Assembly: GCF_900099895.1 (NCBI RefSeq)
Contig: NZ_FNDY01000018.1
Span: 18,009-82,008, forward strand
Source: Paenibacillus naphthalenovorans
Lineage (GTDB): Bacteria > Bacillota > Bacilli > Paenibacillales > NBRC-103111
DNA length: 64,000 nucleotides
Direction: 5' to 3'
In this document: one piece after another, positions 1 to 8,736 of the stretch
Position numbering within the stretch: position 1 is the stretch's first letter
Layout of the letters: the number at the start of each line of letters is the position of its first letter
Notes under the pieces: generated by a model
Told to the model about the DNA's origin: nothing
The model's input: the letters and a program-made list of their open reading frames with translations, nothing else
Databases searched by the model: none
Made by a program: the position numbers and the translations under genes

Positions 1-48
1 CGCTCCGGTCTCTTTTTCTGCTAAAACTACGGACAGAGGTGTTTTGAC

Positions 49-1168
49 ATGTTAGAAGCAGATGTGAAGCGTGATTTACAAGAAACGGCCAAGCGATTGG
101 CTGAGCTTAGGGGGTCTCTTTGACTTAGATCTCAAGCTGGAGCAAGTGGCGGATTACGAGGAAAAAATGTCGGCGCCCGATTTCTGGGACGACAACGAGC
201 GTGCGCAGAAGTTGATTGCCGAAGCGAACGGAGTTAAAAGCGTGGTGGATCAGTTTCAAGCGTTGGCTTCGGAGTACGAGGATCTCGAAGTGCTGGTGGA
301 GCTGATGCAGGAAGAGAAAGATGAGAGCATGGCCGGGGACATTGAAAAGGGGATTGCCGCTCTCGTTAAGAAGCTCGAGGACTTTGAGCTGCAGCTGCTC
401 CTAAGCCAGCCGTATGACCGGCTGAATGCCATTCTGGAGCTGCATCCGGGTGCGGGCGGTACGGAGTCGCAGGATTGGGCCGAGATGCTGCTTCGCATGT
501 ACCGCCGCTGGGCGGAGAAGAGAGACTTCAAAGTCGAGGTGCTCGACTATTTGCCGGGCGACGAGGCCGGTGTGAAGAGTGTAACGCTGCTGATTAAGGG
601 TTATAATGCCTACGGTTATTTGAAGGCGGAAAAAGGCGTTCACCGGCTGGTGCGTATCTCGCCGTTCGATGCATCCGGACGCAGGCACACGTCGTTTGTT
701 TCGTGCGATGTTATGCCCGAAATCGATGATGACGTGGAGGTCGAGATCCGAACCGAGGATCTTAAGGTGGACACGTACCGTTCCAGCGGCGCCGGCGGAC
801 AGCACATCAATACGACCGACTCGGCTGTGCGGATTACGCACCTTCCGACCGGCGTCGTGGTTAGCTGTCAAACGGAGCGCTCGCAAATCAAGAACCGGGA
901 GCGCGCGATGAAGATGCTTCGGTCGAAGCTGTACGAGAAGAAAATTGAAGAGCAGCAGAAGCAGCTGGCGGAAATCCGCGGAGAGGTATCCGATATCGCC
1001 TGGGGGAGCCAGATCCGTTCGTACGTATTCCATCCGTACAGCATGGTGAAGGACCACAGGACGCAGGCGGAAACCGGGAACGTGAATGCCGTGATGGATG
1101 GTGAGCTCGATATGTTTATAGACGCTTACCTGCGCCAGCAGATTACGAGGCCGGAAAAAGAAAGCTGA
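49..1168 (+). CDS. prfB: Peptide chain release factor 2, with programmed +1 frameshift
   Basis: RF2 reads UGA and UAA stop codons and triggers peptide release on the ribosome. Translation starts at ATG 49 (AGAGGTG site 7 nt upstream), reads 24 codons and meets in-frame TGA at 121-123. It resumes in the +1 frame from GAC at 122, giving about 372 residues (49-120 joined to 122-1168). The GGQ peptidyl-hydrolysis motif lies in [12 protein letters not shown], and the SPF stop-recognition tripeptide of RF2 is in [17 protein letters not shown] slippery site with an upstream AGGGGG shows the shift is the normal RF2 autoregulatory device, not an error. The gene usually follows secA, which would lie just outside the window. 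Confidence 0.97.
109..124 (+). promoter_or_regulatory. RF2 programmed +1 frameshift site
   Basis: An internal Shine-Dalgarno-like AGGGGG (109-114) lies three bases before CTT TGA C (118-124). This is the classic RF2 recoding element. When RF2 is scarce, the ribosome pauses at TGA and slips from CTT to TTT, so the gene senses its own product. Confidence 0.95.
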
Positions 1169-1194
1169 GAACATAAAGCGGAGTGTCCAAGCTC

Positions 1195-1297
1195 ATCCTA
1201 CACTAGAAACGCACAAATCCTCCTGGTTGCCCTCGGCCTCTATATGGAGCCGGTGAGCTATCAGGGGAGGCCGCGGGTGAAGTGTAGGATTTTTTTG
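1195..1297 (+). promoter_or_regulatory. Nested hairpin ending in a terminator-like stem
   Basis: A perfect 10-bp inverted repeat, ATCCTACACT (1195-1204) with AGTGTAGGAT (1281-1290), is followed directly by TTTTTT. The roughly 75-nt loop holds two more helices: CCTCCTG with CAGGGGAGG, and CGGCCTC with GGAGCCG, each with a small bulge. This could be the prfB terminator with an unusually long, structured loop, or a transcribed leader for the YitT gene starting at 1320. I do not recognise a known riboswitch class. Confidence 0.55.
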
Positions 1298-1319
1298 CAT
1301 AGGGCAGGGGGTATGACGG

Positions 1320-2273
1320 GTGCAGGATGCCATGACAAATCAGAGTGAGACTGCATTGACTAGAATGAGTAAATACGGCTCCCGCCGCCGGCGGGGGGGC
1401 AGCAGACGTTCACAAAGCACATGGAGCCACCGATTAATGGAATATGCGCTGCTTTTGCTCGGATCGGTGATCATAGCGGTCAGCTTTAATGTATTTTTGA
1501 ATCCGAATCAGGTGGCGTCTGGCGGGGTATCGGGCATCAGCATTATTGTCAACAGCATGTTCGGGATCGAGCCGGCGATTACACAATGGGCGCTGAATAT
1601 TCCTTTGTTTCTGGCCGGTACAGTGCTGCTGGGGAAGCAATTCGGCGTGAAAACGGCCCTCGGTTCGGTTTTGCTGCCGCTGCTCGTTTTCCTTACACGT
1701 AATCTGCCGCGGCTGACCGACAATATGCTGCTCGCCAGTATTTATGGCGGGGTACTCATCGGGATTGGACTCGGGCTGGTTTTCCGGGGCAGGGGATCGA
1801 CCGGCGGTTTGGATCTGGCGGCACAAATTTTGCATAAATATACAGGTATTGGTCTGGGCTTATGCATTGCGCTGCTGGATGGGCTGGTGATTGGAACAGC
1901 GGGTCTGCTGATTTCACCGGAGAAGGCCATGTATGCGCTGATCGGACTTTTTGTGACGAGCAAGACCATCAATGTGGTGCAGGTAGGTTTAAGCTACTCT
2001 AAAGTGGCTTTTATTATCTCGAAGTCGGAGCAAGCGCTGCAGAAGGCTATTCTCTATGAGCTCGACAGGGGACTTACGAAGCTGCAAGCTACCGGCGGCT
2101 ATACAGGAGAGGAAAAGACGGTATTGATGGTTGTCGTAGGGCAGACGGAAGTGAGCCGGCTCAAAGAGTTGGTGCGCAGGATTGACCCCGGCGCTTTCGT
2201 TATTCTGAGCGATACGAACGAAGTGTTCGGGGAAGGGTTTAAGCTAAACGGAACAGGAGGAACCAGCCCATAA
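1320..2273 (+). CDS. YitT family membrane protein
   Basis: A 317-residue protein with a basic, Arg/Gly/Ser-rich N-terminus, then about five to six hydrophobic segments (roughly residues 38-205) typical of the YitT (DUF161) family. A soluble C-terminal domain of the DUF2179 type follows (ILYELDRGLTKLQATGGYTGEEKTVL). Members are polytopic membrane proteins of unknown transport role. GTG 1320 is preferred because AGGGGG lies 8 nt upstream; ATG 1332 is possible. The final codons form the left arm of the downstream terminator. Confidence 0.85.
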   Translation: MQDAMTNQSETALTRMSKYGSRRRRGGSRRSQSTWSHRLMEYALLLLGSVIIAVSFNVFLNPNQVASGGVSGISIIVNSMFGIEPAITQWALNIPLFLAGTVLLGKQFGVKTALGSVLLPLLVFLTRNLPRLTDNMLLASIYGGVLIGIGLGLVFRGRGSTGGLDLAAQILHKYTGIGLGLCIALLDGLVIGTAGLLISPEKAMYALIGLFVTSKTINVVQVGLSYSKVAFIISKSEQALQKAILYELDRGLTKLQATGGYTGEEKTVLMVVVGQTEVSRLKELVRRIDPGAFVILSDTNEVFGEGFKLNGTGGTSP

Positions 2274-2297
2274 AAGGACCGGTTCCTCCTGTTTTTT
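2252..2297 (+). terminator. Intrinsic terminator overlapping the end of the YitT gene
   Basis: The 13-bp inverted repeat AACAGGAGGAACC (2252-2264) with GGTTCCTCCTGTT (2281-2293) is followed by a T run. The left arm is coding and encodes the C-terminal Gly-Thr-Gly-Gly stretch. Confidence 0.93.
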
Positions 2298-2365
2298 GAT
2301 AAAGAAGTTTAAATGTTCAAAACTGAATACCTCGCTCATCAACGAATAGGCCGTTAGCGGTTTTC

Positions 2366-3157
2366 TTATTCCAAACGCTCCGGATGCGAATATACATTAA
2401 ATGTATTCCCTCTTATAAACCCTATAACGGTAATGCCCAGGTCGTCGGCAAGCTCCAGCGCCAGATCGGTGGGCGCCGATTTGGAAAGCAGAATGCCAAC
2501 GCCCATCTTGGCTGTCTTGAGCAGCACTTCCGAGCTTACCCGGCCGCTGAAGGCGACGGCGGTATCCTTCATGGACACACGCTCCCTCAGGCAGTGCCCG
2601 TACACCTTGTCAAGCGCATTGTGGCGGCCGATATCGGTCCGGGTAACGAGCAGCTTCTCTCTGGAGCAGAGCGCCGCATTGTGCACCCCGCCCGTTTGAC
2701 GGAAAACATCGGAGCCTTCTTGCAATTGGCGAATCAGCTTGAGGCATTCGTCGGGTGTAATGCGCGAACGGGTCATCACCGTTTTGGCCGTCCGCACATC
2801 ACTGCGCAGGTAGAACTGGCGGCTTTTGCCGCAGCACGATCCGATCACGCGCTTGGAATGATCCATCACTTTCCCGCGCTCGGGATACAGCAGTGTAACA
2901 TCGGCGAATCCCCGGCTCGTATTGAGCTGCAGGCGGGTAACCTCGTTCGCTTCCCGGATCACTCCTTCGGAGGCTAAAAATCCGAAAACCATGTCCTCTA
3001 TATCCGAAGGGGTGCATACGATGGTGGCGAATTCTTCGCCATCCAACCGGATGGTTAACGGCGTTTCCTTGGCAATAGGATCTTCCTGCTCGCTAAGCAG
3101 CTGCCCGTCATAACGCCATACCGTTCGGGTCGAAACCGAGACATCCACGGCGGTCAT
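2366..3157 (-). CDS. fdhD: Formate dehydrogenase accessory sulfurtransferase FdhD
   Basis: FdhD carries sulfur from a cysteine desulfurase to the molybdenum cofactor of formate dehydrogenase-type enzymes. The 263-residue protein has the expected length and the family signatures: a Cys-containing GSCCGKSRQ loop in the middle, TGGVHNAALC, and DIGRHNALDKVYG. The start codon overlaps the stop of the oxidoreductase gene (ATGA at 3154-3157), so the two are translationally coupled, and the partner enzyme is the likely client. Confidence 0.93.
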   Translation of the reverse strand: MTAVDVSVSTRTVWRYDGQLLSEQEDPIAKETPLTIRLDGEEFATIVCTPSDIEDMVFGFLASEGVIREANEVTRLQLNTSRGFADVTLLYPERGKVMDHSKRVIGSCCGKSRQFYLRSDVRTAKTVMTRSRITPDECLKLIRQLQEGSDVFRQTGGVHNAALCSREKLLVTRTDIGRHNALDKVYGHCLRERVSMKDTAVAFSGRVSSEVLLKTAKMGVGILLSKSAPTDLALELADDLGITVIGFIRGNTFNVYSHPERLE

Positions 3158-5505
3158 TCGCTTACCAGCTCCAATTCGTCGATTCTGCGTTCCACATATT
3201 TTGTATCTTTATGGGCATGGTACGTTTCAGCCTTTTCCACGATAACAGTGGTGTTGTATTCCGGAATCCCCGCGTGCGGTTCATAGACTCCTTTGGGAAT
3301 GATGACATTTCCTTCCGGCCAATGAACCTCGATATTGCCGGATTTGACCTCAGCCCATTTGGCCCGGCCATGGAATACGCCATATTTATTATAAACGACA
3401 ATGGCGTCGCCCTCTTGCAGCTGCTGTGCTTTGCCGTCCTCCGCATTCATCAGGACGTCGTAACGGTCCGCCCCGTTGAACGGGTCGGTTTCACTGTACA
3501 CCATAGAGTTGAACTGCTTGCCTCGTCTGGTCGTAGCAAAATAATGGCCTTCCGGCTTGCGCAGCTCAGGAAGCTCAATAGGGATCAGATTCCCCCGTCC
3601 GTCCGGCGTAGGGCAGATTCCGTCTTCACAAAGCCATGCTCCACCCCATTGGAACACGTCACCACGTTTGCTCAGGTGCTGAATGCCGTCGTAATTTGGC
3701 GCAGCCTTTGCAATTTCCGCACGGACGGCAGCAGCGTCTTTAAACTGGATCAAATGCGCCTGCTCAGGCTTTACACGCGAAGCCAAGTCGACATAAATCT
3801 CCCATTCCGAACGGGCTTCCGGCATACGGGGCCCGTCAATTTCAGGCGAAAAGTACACCATGCGTTCAGTTGACGTGGACGTTCCGCCGCCCGGCTGCTC
3901 ATAGCGGGTCATAGCAGGCAGGACGATGACCGTTTCTTTGGCATCCACCAGTGTAGACGTGTTCAGCATAATATCTTGGTGTACCCGCAGCTCTACGTTT
4001 TGCAAACAGCGTTCCACGAAGTCAGGGTCAGGCATCGTCTCCAGGAAGTTGCCGCCGGAAGTGTAGAATGTTTTCAGCTTCCGTTCGTGATCATCGGGGA
4101 GCAGCGCGTTCTCGAGCGTGACTCCAACGATGTCCCCCTGCCACTCGGGCAGCTTAAAGCCCCATACCTTTTCGATTCTTGCAATGTCGGCGCCTTTAAA
4201 CTCTCCGCCGGGCAAGCTGAACGGGTCTGCTCCCATCTCGCCGGAGCCCTGTACGCCGCTGTGTCCGCGGATGGGCATGAGTCCGCAGTGTTCGCGGCCG
4301 AGGAACCCCCTAAGCAGCGCGAGATTAGCCACTTGCGAGATGTTGTCCGTACCGAAGCGGTGCTGAGTCAGCCCCATGCTCCAGACGAAGACAGCCGACT
4401 TCGCTTGAGCGAGCAATACGGCGAATTCACGCATTCTTTCGCGCGAGAGTCCGGACGATTGTTCGAGCAGCGCCCAATCCTGTTTCATGACATGGGCACG
4501 CAGCTCTTCATAGCCGTTCGTGTGCTCACGGACGAAATCCAGGTTTACGGCCGATCCGGGAGCAGCTTCTTCCATTTCGAACCAATGCTTCATTACGCCG
4601 TTCATGAAGGCAATGTCCCCGCCGATGTTCACCTGATAGAAATCGTCCGTAATTTTCGTACCGAATAGCGCGGATTCGGCAACAGACGGAATCCAATATT
4701 GATCCATAGAAGGCTCATGGTAAGGGTTGATCGCAATGATCTTGGTCCCTTTCCGTTTGGCGGCATACATATACTTGGTGGATACCGGCTGGTTGTTTGC
4801 GGCTACGCTGCCCCAGAACACCAGCACATCCGTACCGATCCAATCTTTGTAGTTGCAGCTGGACGCCCCGATACCGACCGAACGCTTCAGAGCGGTTTTG
4901 GACGGCGAGTGGCAGATCCGGGAGGCGTTGTCGATATGATTCGTCCCTAAGAACCGGGCCACTTTCGCAGCGACATAATAGGATTCATTGGTAATTCCGC
5001 GGGCCGTCAAGTAAAAAGCCAGCTGCTTGGGATCGATGCTGCGGATTTTGCCGGCAATCGTGTCGAGTGCTTCATCCCATGACAAACGGCTGAAACGGCT
5101 CTCCCCGGAGCGGCGGATTAAAGGATAGGGAATACGGCCCAATTTACGAAGTTCCGTGCTGTTCAGCTTACGGAGCTCTTCGATATCCGAATGCAGAATT
5201 TTTTCGGGAATGGCCGGCATGGTGTTGAGCCGGAGCACGTTCAAACGCGTCGTACACAAATGAGGTCCTTCCAGCGTCTGATCTCTCAAACCGGACACTC
5301 CCAGCGCGCAGCCGTCGCAAACGCCCTGAGTCAGAATACGGTAAGCGTATGGAAGCTGGTCGCGATTATCCCAAACGACTTTTAATGTGTCACGAATATG
5401 CCGGGGTTTGATCCGATTGAGACCGAACGGCATTTTGCTGACCCACAGCTTCGGGTCCGGACGACTGGGGAGGCTGATGCGCCCTGAATGTTTTGTTTTA
5501 CCCAT
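3154..5505 (-). CDS. FdhF/YdeP family molybdopterin oxidoreductase (formate dehydrogenase-like)
   Basis: A 783-residue enzyme of the bis-molybdopterin guanine dinucleotide family. The N-terminus carries a short Cys motif (GVCDGCALGVSGL) instead of the four-Cys iron-sulfur motif of classical formate dehydrogenases, as in E. coli YdeP. Cofactor-binding regions include NDASRICHSPSK, VFWGSVAANNQP, and a C-terminal molydopterin-dinucleotide domain (FNSMVYSETDPFNGADRYDVLM). The start has AGGTGG 7 nt upstream. The substrate cannot be told from sequence; YdeP-type proteins are linked to acid resistance in E. coli. It is co-transcribed with fdhD and follows a structured leader. Confidence 0.88.
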   Translation of the reverse strand: MGKTKHSGRISLPSRPDPKLWVSKMPFGLNRIKPRHIRDTLKVVWDNRDQLPYAYRILTQGVCDGCALGVSGLRDQTLEGPHLCTTRLNVLRLNTMPAIPEKILHSDIEELRKLNSTELRKLGRIPYPLIRRSGESRFSRLSWDEALDTIAGKIRSIDPKQLAFYLTARGITNESYYVAAKVARFLGTNHIDNASRICHSPSKTALKRSVGIGASSCNYKDWIGTDVLVFWGSVAANNQPVSTKYMYAAKRKGTKIIAINPYHEPSMDQYWIPSVAESALFGTKITDDFYQVNIGGDIAFMNGVMKHWFEMEEAAPGSAVNLDFVREHTNGYEELRAHVMKQDWALLEQSSGLSRERMREFAVLLAQAKSAVFVWSMGLTQHRFGTDNISQVANLALLRGFLGREHCGLMPIRGHSGVQGSGEMGADPFSLPGGEFKGADIARIEKVWGFKLPEWQGDIVGVTLENALLPDDHERKLKTFYTSGGNFLETMPDPDFVERCLQNVELRVHQDIMLNTSTLVDAKETVIVLPAMTRYEQPGGGTSTSTERMVYFSPEIDGPRMPEARSEWEIYVDLASRVKPEQAHLIQFKDAAAVRAEIAKAAPNYDGIQHLSKRGDVFQWGGAWLCEDGICPTPDGRGNLIPIELPELRKPEGHYFATTRRGKQFNSMVYSETDPFNGADRYDVLMNAEDGKAQQLQEGDAIVVYNKYGVFHGRAKWAEVKSGNIEVHWPEGNVIIPKGVYEPHAGIPEYNTTVIVEKAETYHAHKDTKYVERRIDELELVSE

Positions 5506-5555
5506 GAATAATGACCACCTTGTATAATTTTATTTTTGGGAAATTTGATGGAATG

Positions 5556-5664
5556 AAAAAAGCCGCAAAGATTCGGTTTCCTCAAGTCCGTTAGTCGGAA
5601 TAAAGGATTGAATCTGTTGCGGCGGTTAGTCTTGAGCAGGTTCGCTGCCAAGTGCCAACGGCAC
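5556..5664 (-). promoter_or_regulatory. Structured leader with terminator upstream of the FdhF-like gene
   Basis: Read on the minus strand, three hairpins follow each other. The first is GTGCC-GTT-GGCAC (5664-5652). The second is an 8-bp stem with one bulge, CTTGGCAG with CTGCTCAAG, around loop CGAAC (5652-5631). The third is a long stem, GCCGCAA...TTGCGGC, extended by AGATTC/GAATCT (5623-5562), followed by TTTTTT. CTCAAG of hairpin 2 is also complementary to CTTGAG inside the terminator loop, so alternative pairing is possible. It sits between the DUF2294 stop and the FdhF start and has the shape of a transcription attenuator. No known class recognised. Confidence 0.6.
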
Positions 5665-5686
5665 ATGTATTTTAGTGTGCATATTC

Positions 5687-6049
5687 TTATGAGGAGCTAA
5701 ATTTCTTTTGAATATCCTGATCGAATACAAAAATGCTCATGCCTACATCTTTATCCAAATCAATATCCAGAAACAAATCGAGGAACTGTGCCCCAAGAAG
5801 CTCTTCCATTTCGACAGGACGGTTGGTCCGGTACATTTCCTTGATCATTTCGGTCCGGGCTGTACGAAGCGCATGCTTGCCGTCGCTTGCGGAAGCAATA
5901 AATTTCTCTACGGGGGACAGATGCCCTTCCATTTCGCAGATCGCCCAGTTTTTGCAGAAAGTGGTGCGAATCTCACGAGGTCCCTTTCCTATATGGCGTT
6001 TACGAAACGCCCTCACCAAATTACTGAATTCGGCTTCTGTTTTATTCAT
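5687..6049 (-). CDS. DUF2294 domain-containing protein
   Basis: A 120-residue soluble protein matching the DUF2294 (MpsC-like) family: EFSNLVRAFRKRHIGKGPREIRTTF near the N-terminus, then MEGHLSPVEKFIA and a C-terminal Asp-rich DLFLDIDLDKDVGMS. The function is unproven; a staphylococcal relative belongs to a membrane-potential system. It lies upstream of and codirectional with the FdhF-like gene and may be its operon leader. The start has GGAGC about 8 nt upstream. Confidence 0.75.
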   Translation of the reverse strand: MNKTEAEFSNLVRAFRKRHIGKGPREIRTTFCKNWAICEMEGHLSPVEKFIASASDGKHALRTARTEMIKEMYRTNRPVEMEELLGAQFLDLFLDIDLDKDVGMSIFVFDQDIQKKFSSS

Positions 6050-6277
6050 TCCGAACAGCTCCGTTTTGTGGCAACGTTTTCTCCAAATCTATTTTAGCAT
6101 GCACGGATAGCTGTTTCAAGATAAAAAAGGCCATTTCGACTCAAACGGAGACGTTGCTCTTGATTGAGCCGCCTGGGTGGGTTACGATGAGAAGGGGGGA
6201 ATAACGTCAGTTGCCCGAATGGCTGGATTTGGTGCGGAAATCATCATGAACAGGCCATATATATAAGAGGAAACACA

Positions 6278-6313
6278 TTGAATTATTATACTTTCGAATG
6301 TATAATAATACAT
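6278..6313 (+). promoter_or_regulatory. argC promoter overlapped by palindromic ArgR/AhrC-type operator
   Basis: A near-consensus sigma-A promoter: TTGAAT (6278-6283), 17-nt spacer, TATAAT (6301-6306). The -10 lies in a perfect palindrome, ATGTAT-AATA-ATACAT (6298-6313). A second perfect repeat, ATTATTATAC (6282-6291) with GTATAATAAT (6300-6309), covers the spacer. AT-rich palindromes over the arg promoter are how the arginine repressor acts in Bacillus, so repression by arginine is inferred. The match to the TGAAT-type ARG box is only partial. Confidence 0.75.
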
Positions 6314-6339
6314 AGTTTTTATGTGGAGGGAACGGAACC

Positions 6340-7389
6340 ATGTCTACGAAATTAAGAGCGGCCATCGTCGGTTCGACGGGCTACGGGGGGGTAGAGCTCA
6401 TCCGGCTTTTGCTGGCGCATCCGCATGTGGCCATCACTTCAGTGATCTCGTCTTCCAACGCCGGGGCGTCGATCGCGGACGGATATCCGCATTTGAATCA
6501 AATCCTGACCGATAAGCTGGATGCCGTGGATGTCGATTTGATCCGTGAGAAGGCGGATGTTGTCTTTCTGGCGACGCCGCATGGCGTAAGTACGGAGCTG
6601 TCGCCGAAGCTTGTCGATGCGGGGTTGAAAGTGATCGATATCTCCGGTGATTTTCGTCTGAAATCCGGCAGGGATTACGAAGCCTGGTACAAACACAAGG
6701 CTGCGGATCCCGCTTATATCGCAAGGGCGGTTTACGGATTGGCCGAGGTCTTCGCCGATGAGATACGGGGGGCTGAGTTTATTTCGAACCCTGGCTGTTA
6801 CCCGACCGCCACGCTGCTGGGGCTGGCGCCGATTGCAGCGAGCGGTTGGATGGATCCGAAATCCGTCATTGCGGACGCGAAATCGGGCGTGTCGGGAGCG
6901 GGCCGCGGGCTCAGTCTGACGGTTCATTATTCGGAAATTAATGAGAATTTCCTCGCCTACAAAGTAAATAAGCATCAGCATACGCCGGAGATTGAGCAGA
7001 CGCTGAGCCGTCTGGCCGGTGAAGAGATCGTCATGACATTTACGACTCACCTTGTTCCGATGACAAGGGGAATCCTGTCGACCATTTATGTAAACCTGAA
7101 AGAACGCCGCAGCGAGGACGAGATATTCGATCTTTACCGCAAATACTACGAGGGACGCAGATTCGTCCGTATTCGTGACAAAGGCAAGTATCCGGCCACG
7201 AAAGAAGTATGGGGCTCCAATTATTGCGATATCGGCTTGTCCCTTGATCCGCGGACGGGTCGTTTGACGATTATATCCGTTATAGATAATGTTGTAAAGG
7301 GCGCGGCCGGGCAGGCGGTCCAAAACTTGAATTTGATGATGGGCTGGGATGAAGCGACGGGTCTTGCATTCACCCCGGTGTATCCATAA
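6340..7389 (+). CDS. argC: N-acetyl-gamma-glutamyl-phosphate reductase
   Basis: Third step of arginine synthesis: NADPH-dependent reduction of N-acetylglutamyl phosphate to the semialdehyde. The 349 residues begin with a Rossmann motif (IVGSTGYGGVELIRLL). The catalytic cysteine is in SNPGCYPTATLLGL, and the C-terminal dimerisation segment holds THLVPMTRGILST. GGAGGG 9 nt before ATG 6340 fixes the start. First gene of a seven-gene arg operon. Confidence 0.97.
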   Translation: MSTKLRAAIVGSTGYGGVELIRLLLAHPHVAITSVISSSNAGASIADGYPHLNQILTDKLDAVDVDLIREKADVVFLATPHGVSTELSPKLVDAGLKVIDISGDFRLKSGRDYEAWYKHKAADPAYIARAVYGLAEVFADEIRGAEFISNPGCYPTATLLGLAPIAASGWMDPKSVIADAKSGVSGAGRGLSLTVHYSEINENFLAYKVNKHQHTPEIEQTLSRLAGEEIVMTFTTHLVPMTRGILSTIYVNLKERRSEDEIFDLYRKYYEGRRFVRIRDKGKYPATKEVWGSNYCDIGLSLDPRTGRLTIISVIDNVVKGAAGQAVQNLNLMMGWDEATGLAFTPVYP

Positions 7390-7415
7390 CGCGCTAAGGA
7401 ACGGTGAGGAGAAGG

Positions 7416-8648
7416 ATGGCTATGTTAGGCAAGGATTCGTTCGTGATCTTATCGGAAGGGTCCGTAACGACACCGAAAGGATTTCGGGCAGGCGGACTGC
7501 ACTGCGGTCTGAAAAAGACGGAGCGCCACGATCTTGGCGCCATCGTGTGCGAGGTGCCGGCGCAGGCTGCAGGCGTGTATACGCTGAACCAATTTCAGGC
7601 GGCGCCGCTGCGCGTGACTCAAGAGAGCATTGCGCAAGGAGGTACCCTGCAGGTGATGCTCGTGAACAGCGGGAACGCGAACGCATGCACCGGTCAGCAG
7701 GGAGAAGACGATGCCCGTGCCATGCGAACGGCGGGCGCCAAGGCGTTCGGCGTCGCCGAGCATCTGGTCGGCGTCACGTCTACAGGCGTGATCGGCGAGC
7801 TGCTGCCGATGCCCAAGGTGCTAAGTGGGATCGAGAGGCTGCCGGGCGAGGTGAAGGCTGACGGCGGGGACGATTTCTGCCAGGCGATTCTTACGACGGA
7901 TCTGGTGAAAAAGGAGATTTGTGTCAGCCTGACCGTGGACGGCCGTACGGTCCATATCGCCGGCGCGGCGAAGGGCTCGGGCATGATTCATCCGAATATG
8001 GCAACGATGCTCGGGTTCATGACGACGGATGCGAACATCGATAGCGCACACCTGCAAAAGCTGCTGAACGAGGTTACGGATTCCACTTTCAATATGATTA
8101 CAGTGGACGGCGATACGAGCACGAACGATATGGTCGTTGTCATGGCAAGCGGCCTTGCGGGCGGAGAGAGCCTGACACCGGAGCATAAAGACTGGCCGGC
8201 GTTTGCGGCAGCCTTCCACTATGTCGGTGAATATTTGGCCAAAGCGATCGCTCGCGACGGCGAAGGCGCGACCAAGCTGATCGAGGTAACGGTGAGCGGC
8301 GCGGCATCCCGGGAAGCGGCGCGCGCCATCGTCAAAACCGTGATCGGCTCGAGTTTGGTGAAATCCGCCTGCTTCGGCGCCGATGCGAACTGGGGACGCA
8401 TTATTGCGGCCGTCGGCCGTGCGGGGCATCCGGTGCAAACGGAGACGGTAGACATCCGCCTTGGCGACATTGTCGTGCTGACGCAGTCGCGTCCGGTGAA
8501 ATTCGATGAGGAACGGGCGGCCGAATATCTGAAGGGCGAGTTCGTGCAAATCCATGTGAATCTGAACATGGGTAACCATACCGCCACCGGCTGGGGCTGC
8601 GATTTGACGTATGATTATGTAAGGATCAACGCAGCTTATAGGACATAG
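7416..8648 (+). CDS. argJ: Bifunctional ornithine acetyltransferase/N-acetylglutamate synthase
   Basis: ArgJ moves the acetyl group from N-acetylornithine to glutamate, recycling it, and may also make N-acetylglutamate from acetyl-CoA. The precursor cleaves itself before the Thr of MATML in KGSGMIHPNMATMLGF (about residue 200), giving alpha and beta chains. Other signatures are VNSGNANACTG, TSTGVIGELLPM, and the C-terminal GWGCDLTYDYVRINAAYRT. GAGGAGAAGG lies just upstream of ATG 7416; ATG 7422 is equally plausible, and an in-frame GTG at 7404 is less likely. Confidence 0.95.
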   Translation: MAMLGKDSFVILSEGSVTTPKGFRAGGLHCGLKKTERHDLGAIVCEVPAQAAGVYTLNQFQAAPLRVTQESIAQGGTLQVMLVNSGNANACTGQQGEDDARAMRTAGAKAFGVAEHLVGVTSTGVIGELLPMPKVLSGIERLPGEVKADGGDDFCQAILTTDLVKKEICVSLTVDGRTVHIAGAAKGSGMIHPNMATMLGFMTTDANIDSAHLQKLLNEVTDSTFNMITVDGDTSTNDMVVVMASGLAGGESLTPEHKDWPAFAAAFHYVGEYLAKAIARDGEGATKLIEVTVSGAASREAARAIVKTVIGSSLVKSACFGADANWGRIIAAVGRAGHPVQTETVDIRLGDIVVLTQSRPVKFDEERAAEYLKGEFVQIHVNLNMGNHTATGWGCDLTYDYVRINAAYRT

Positions 8649-8736
8649 TGCGTACATATACAAATAAAAGAGTATTTTTGCGGCCTGGACTGGAACGGGA
8701 AAGGGCACGGCCGATCAAAAAGGGGAAACGGTTCGG

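Noticed and set aside
61..123. Possible sequencing error breaking prfB
   Set aside because: The TGA lies in the exact conserved RF2 frameshift context, so it is programmed.
5556..5664. Moco riboswitch before the FdhF-like gene
   Set aside because: Conserved Moco motif segments, as remembered, are not present; kept only as an unclassified leader.
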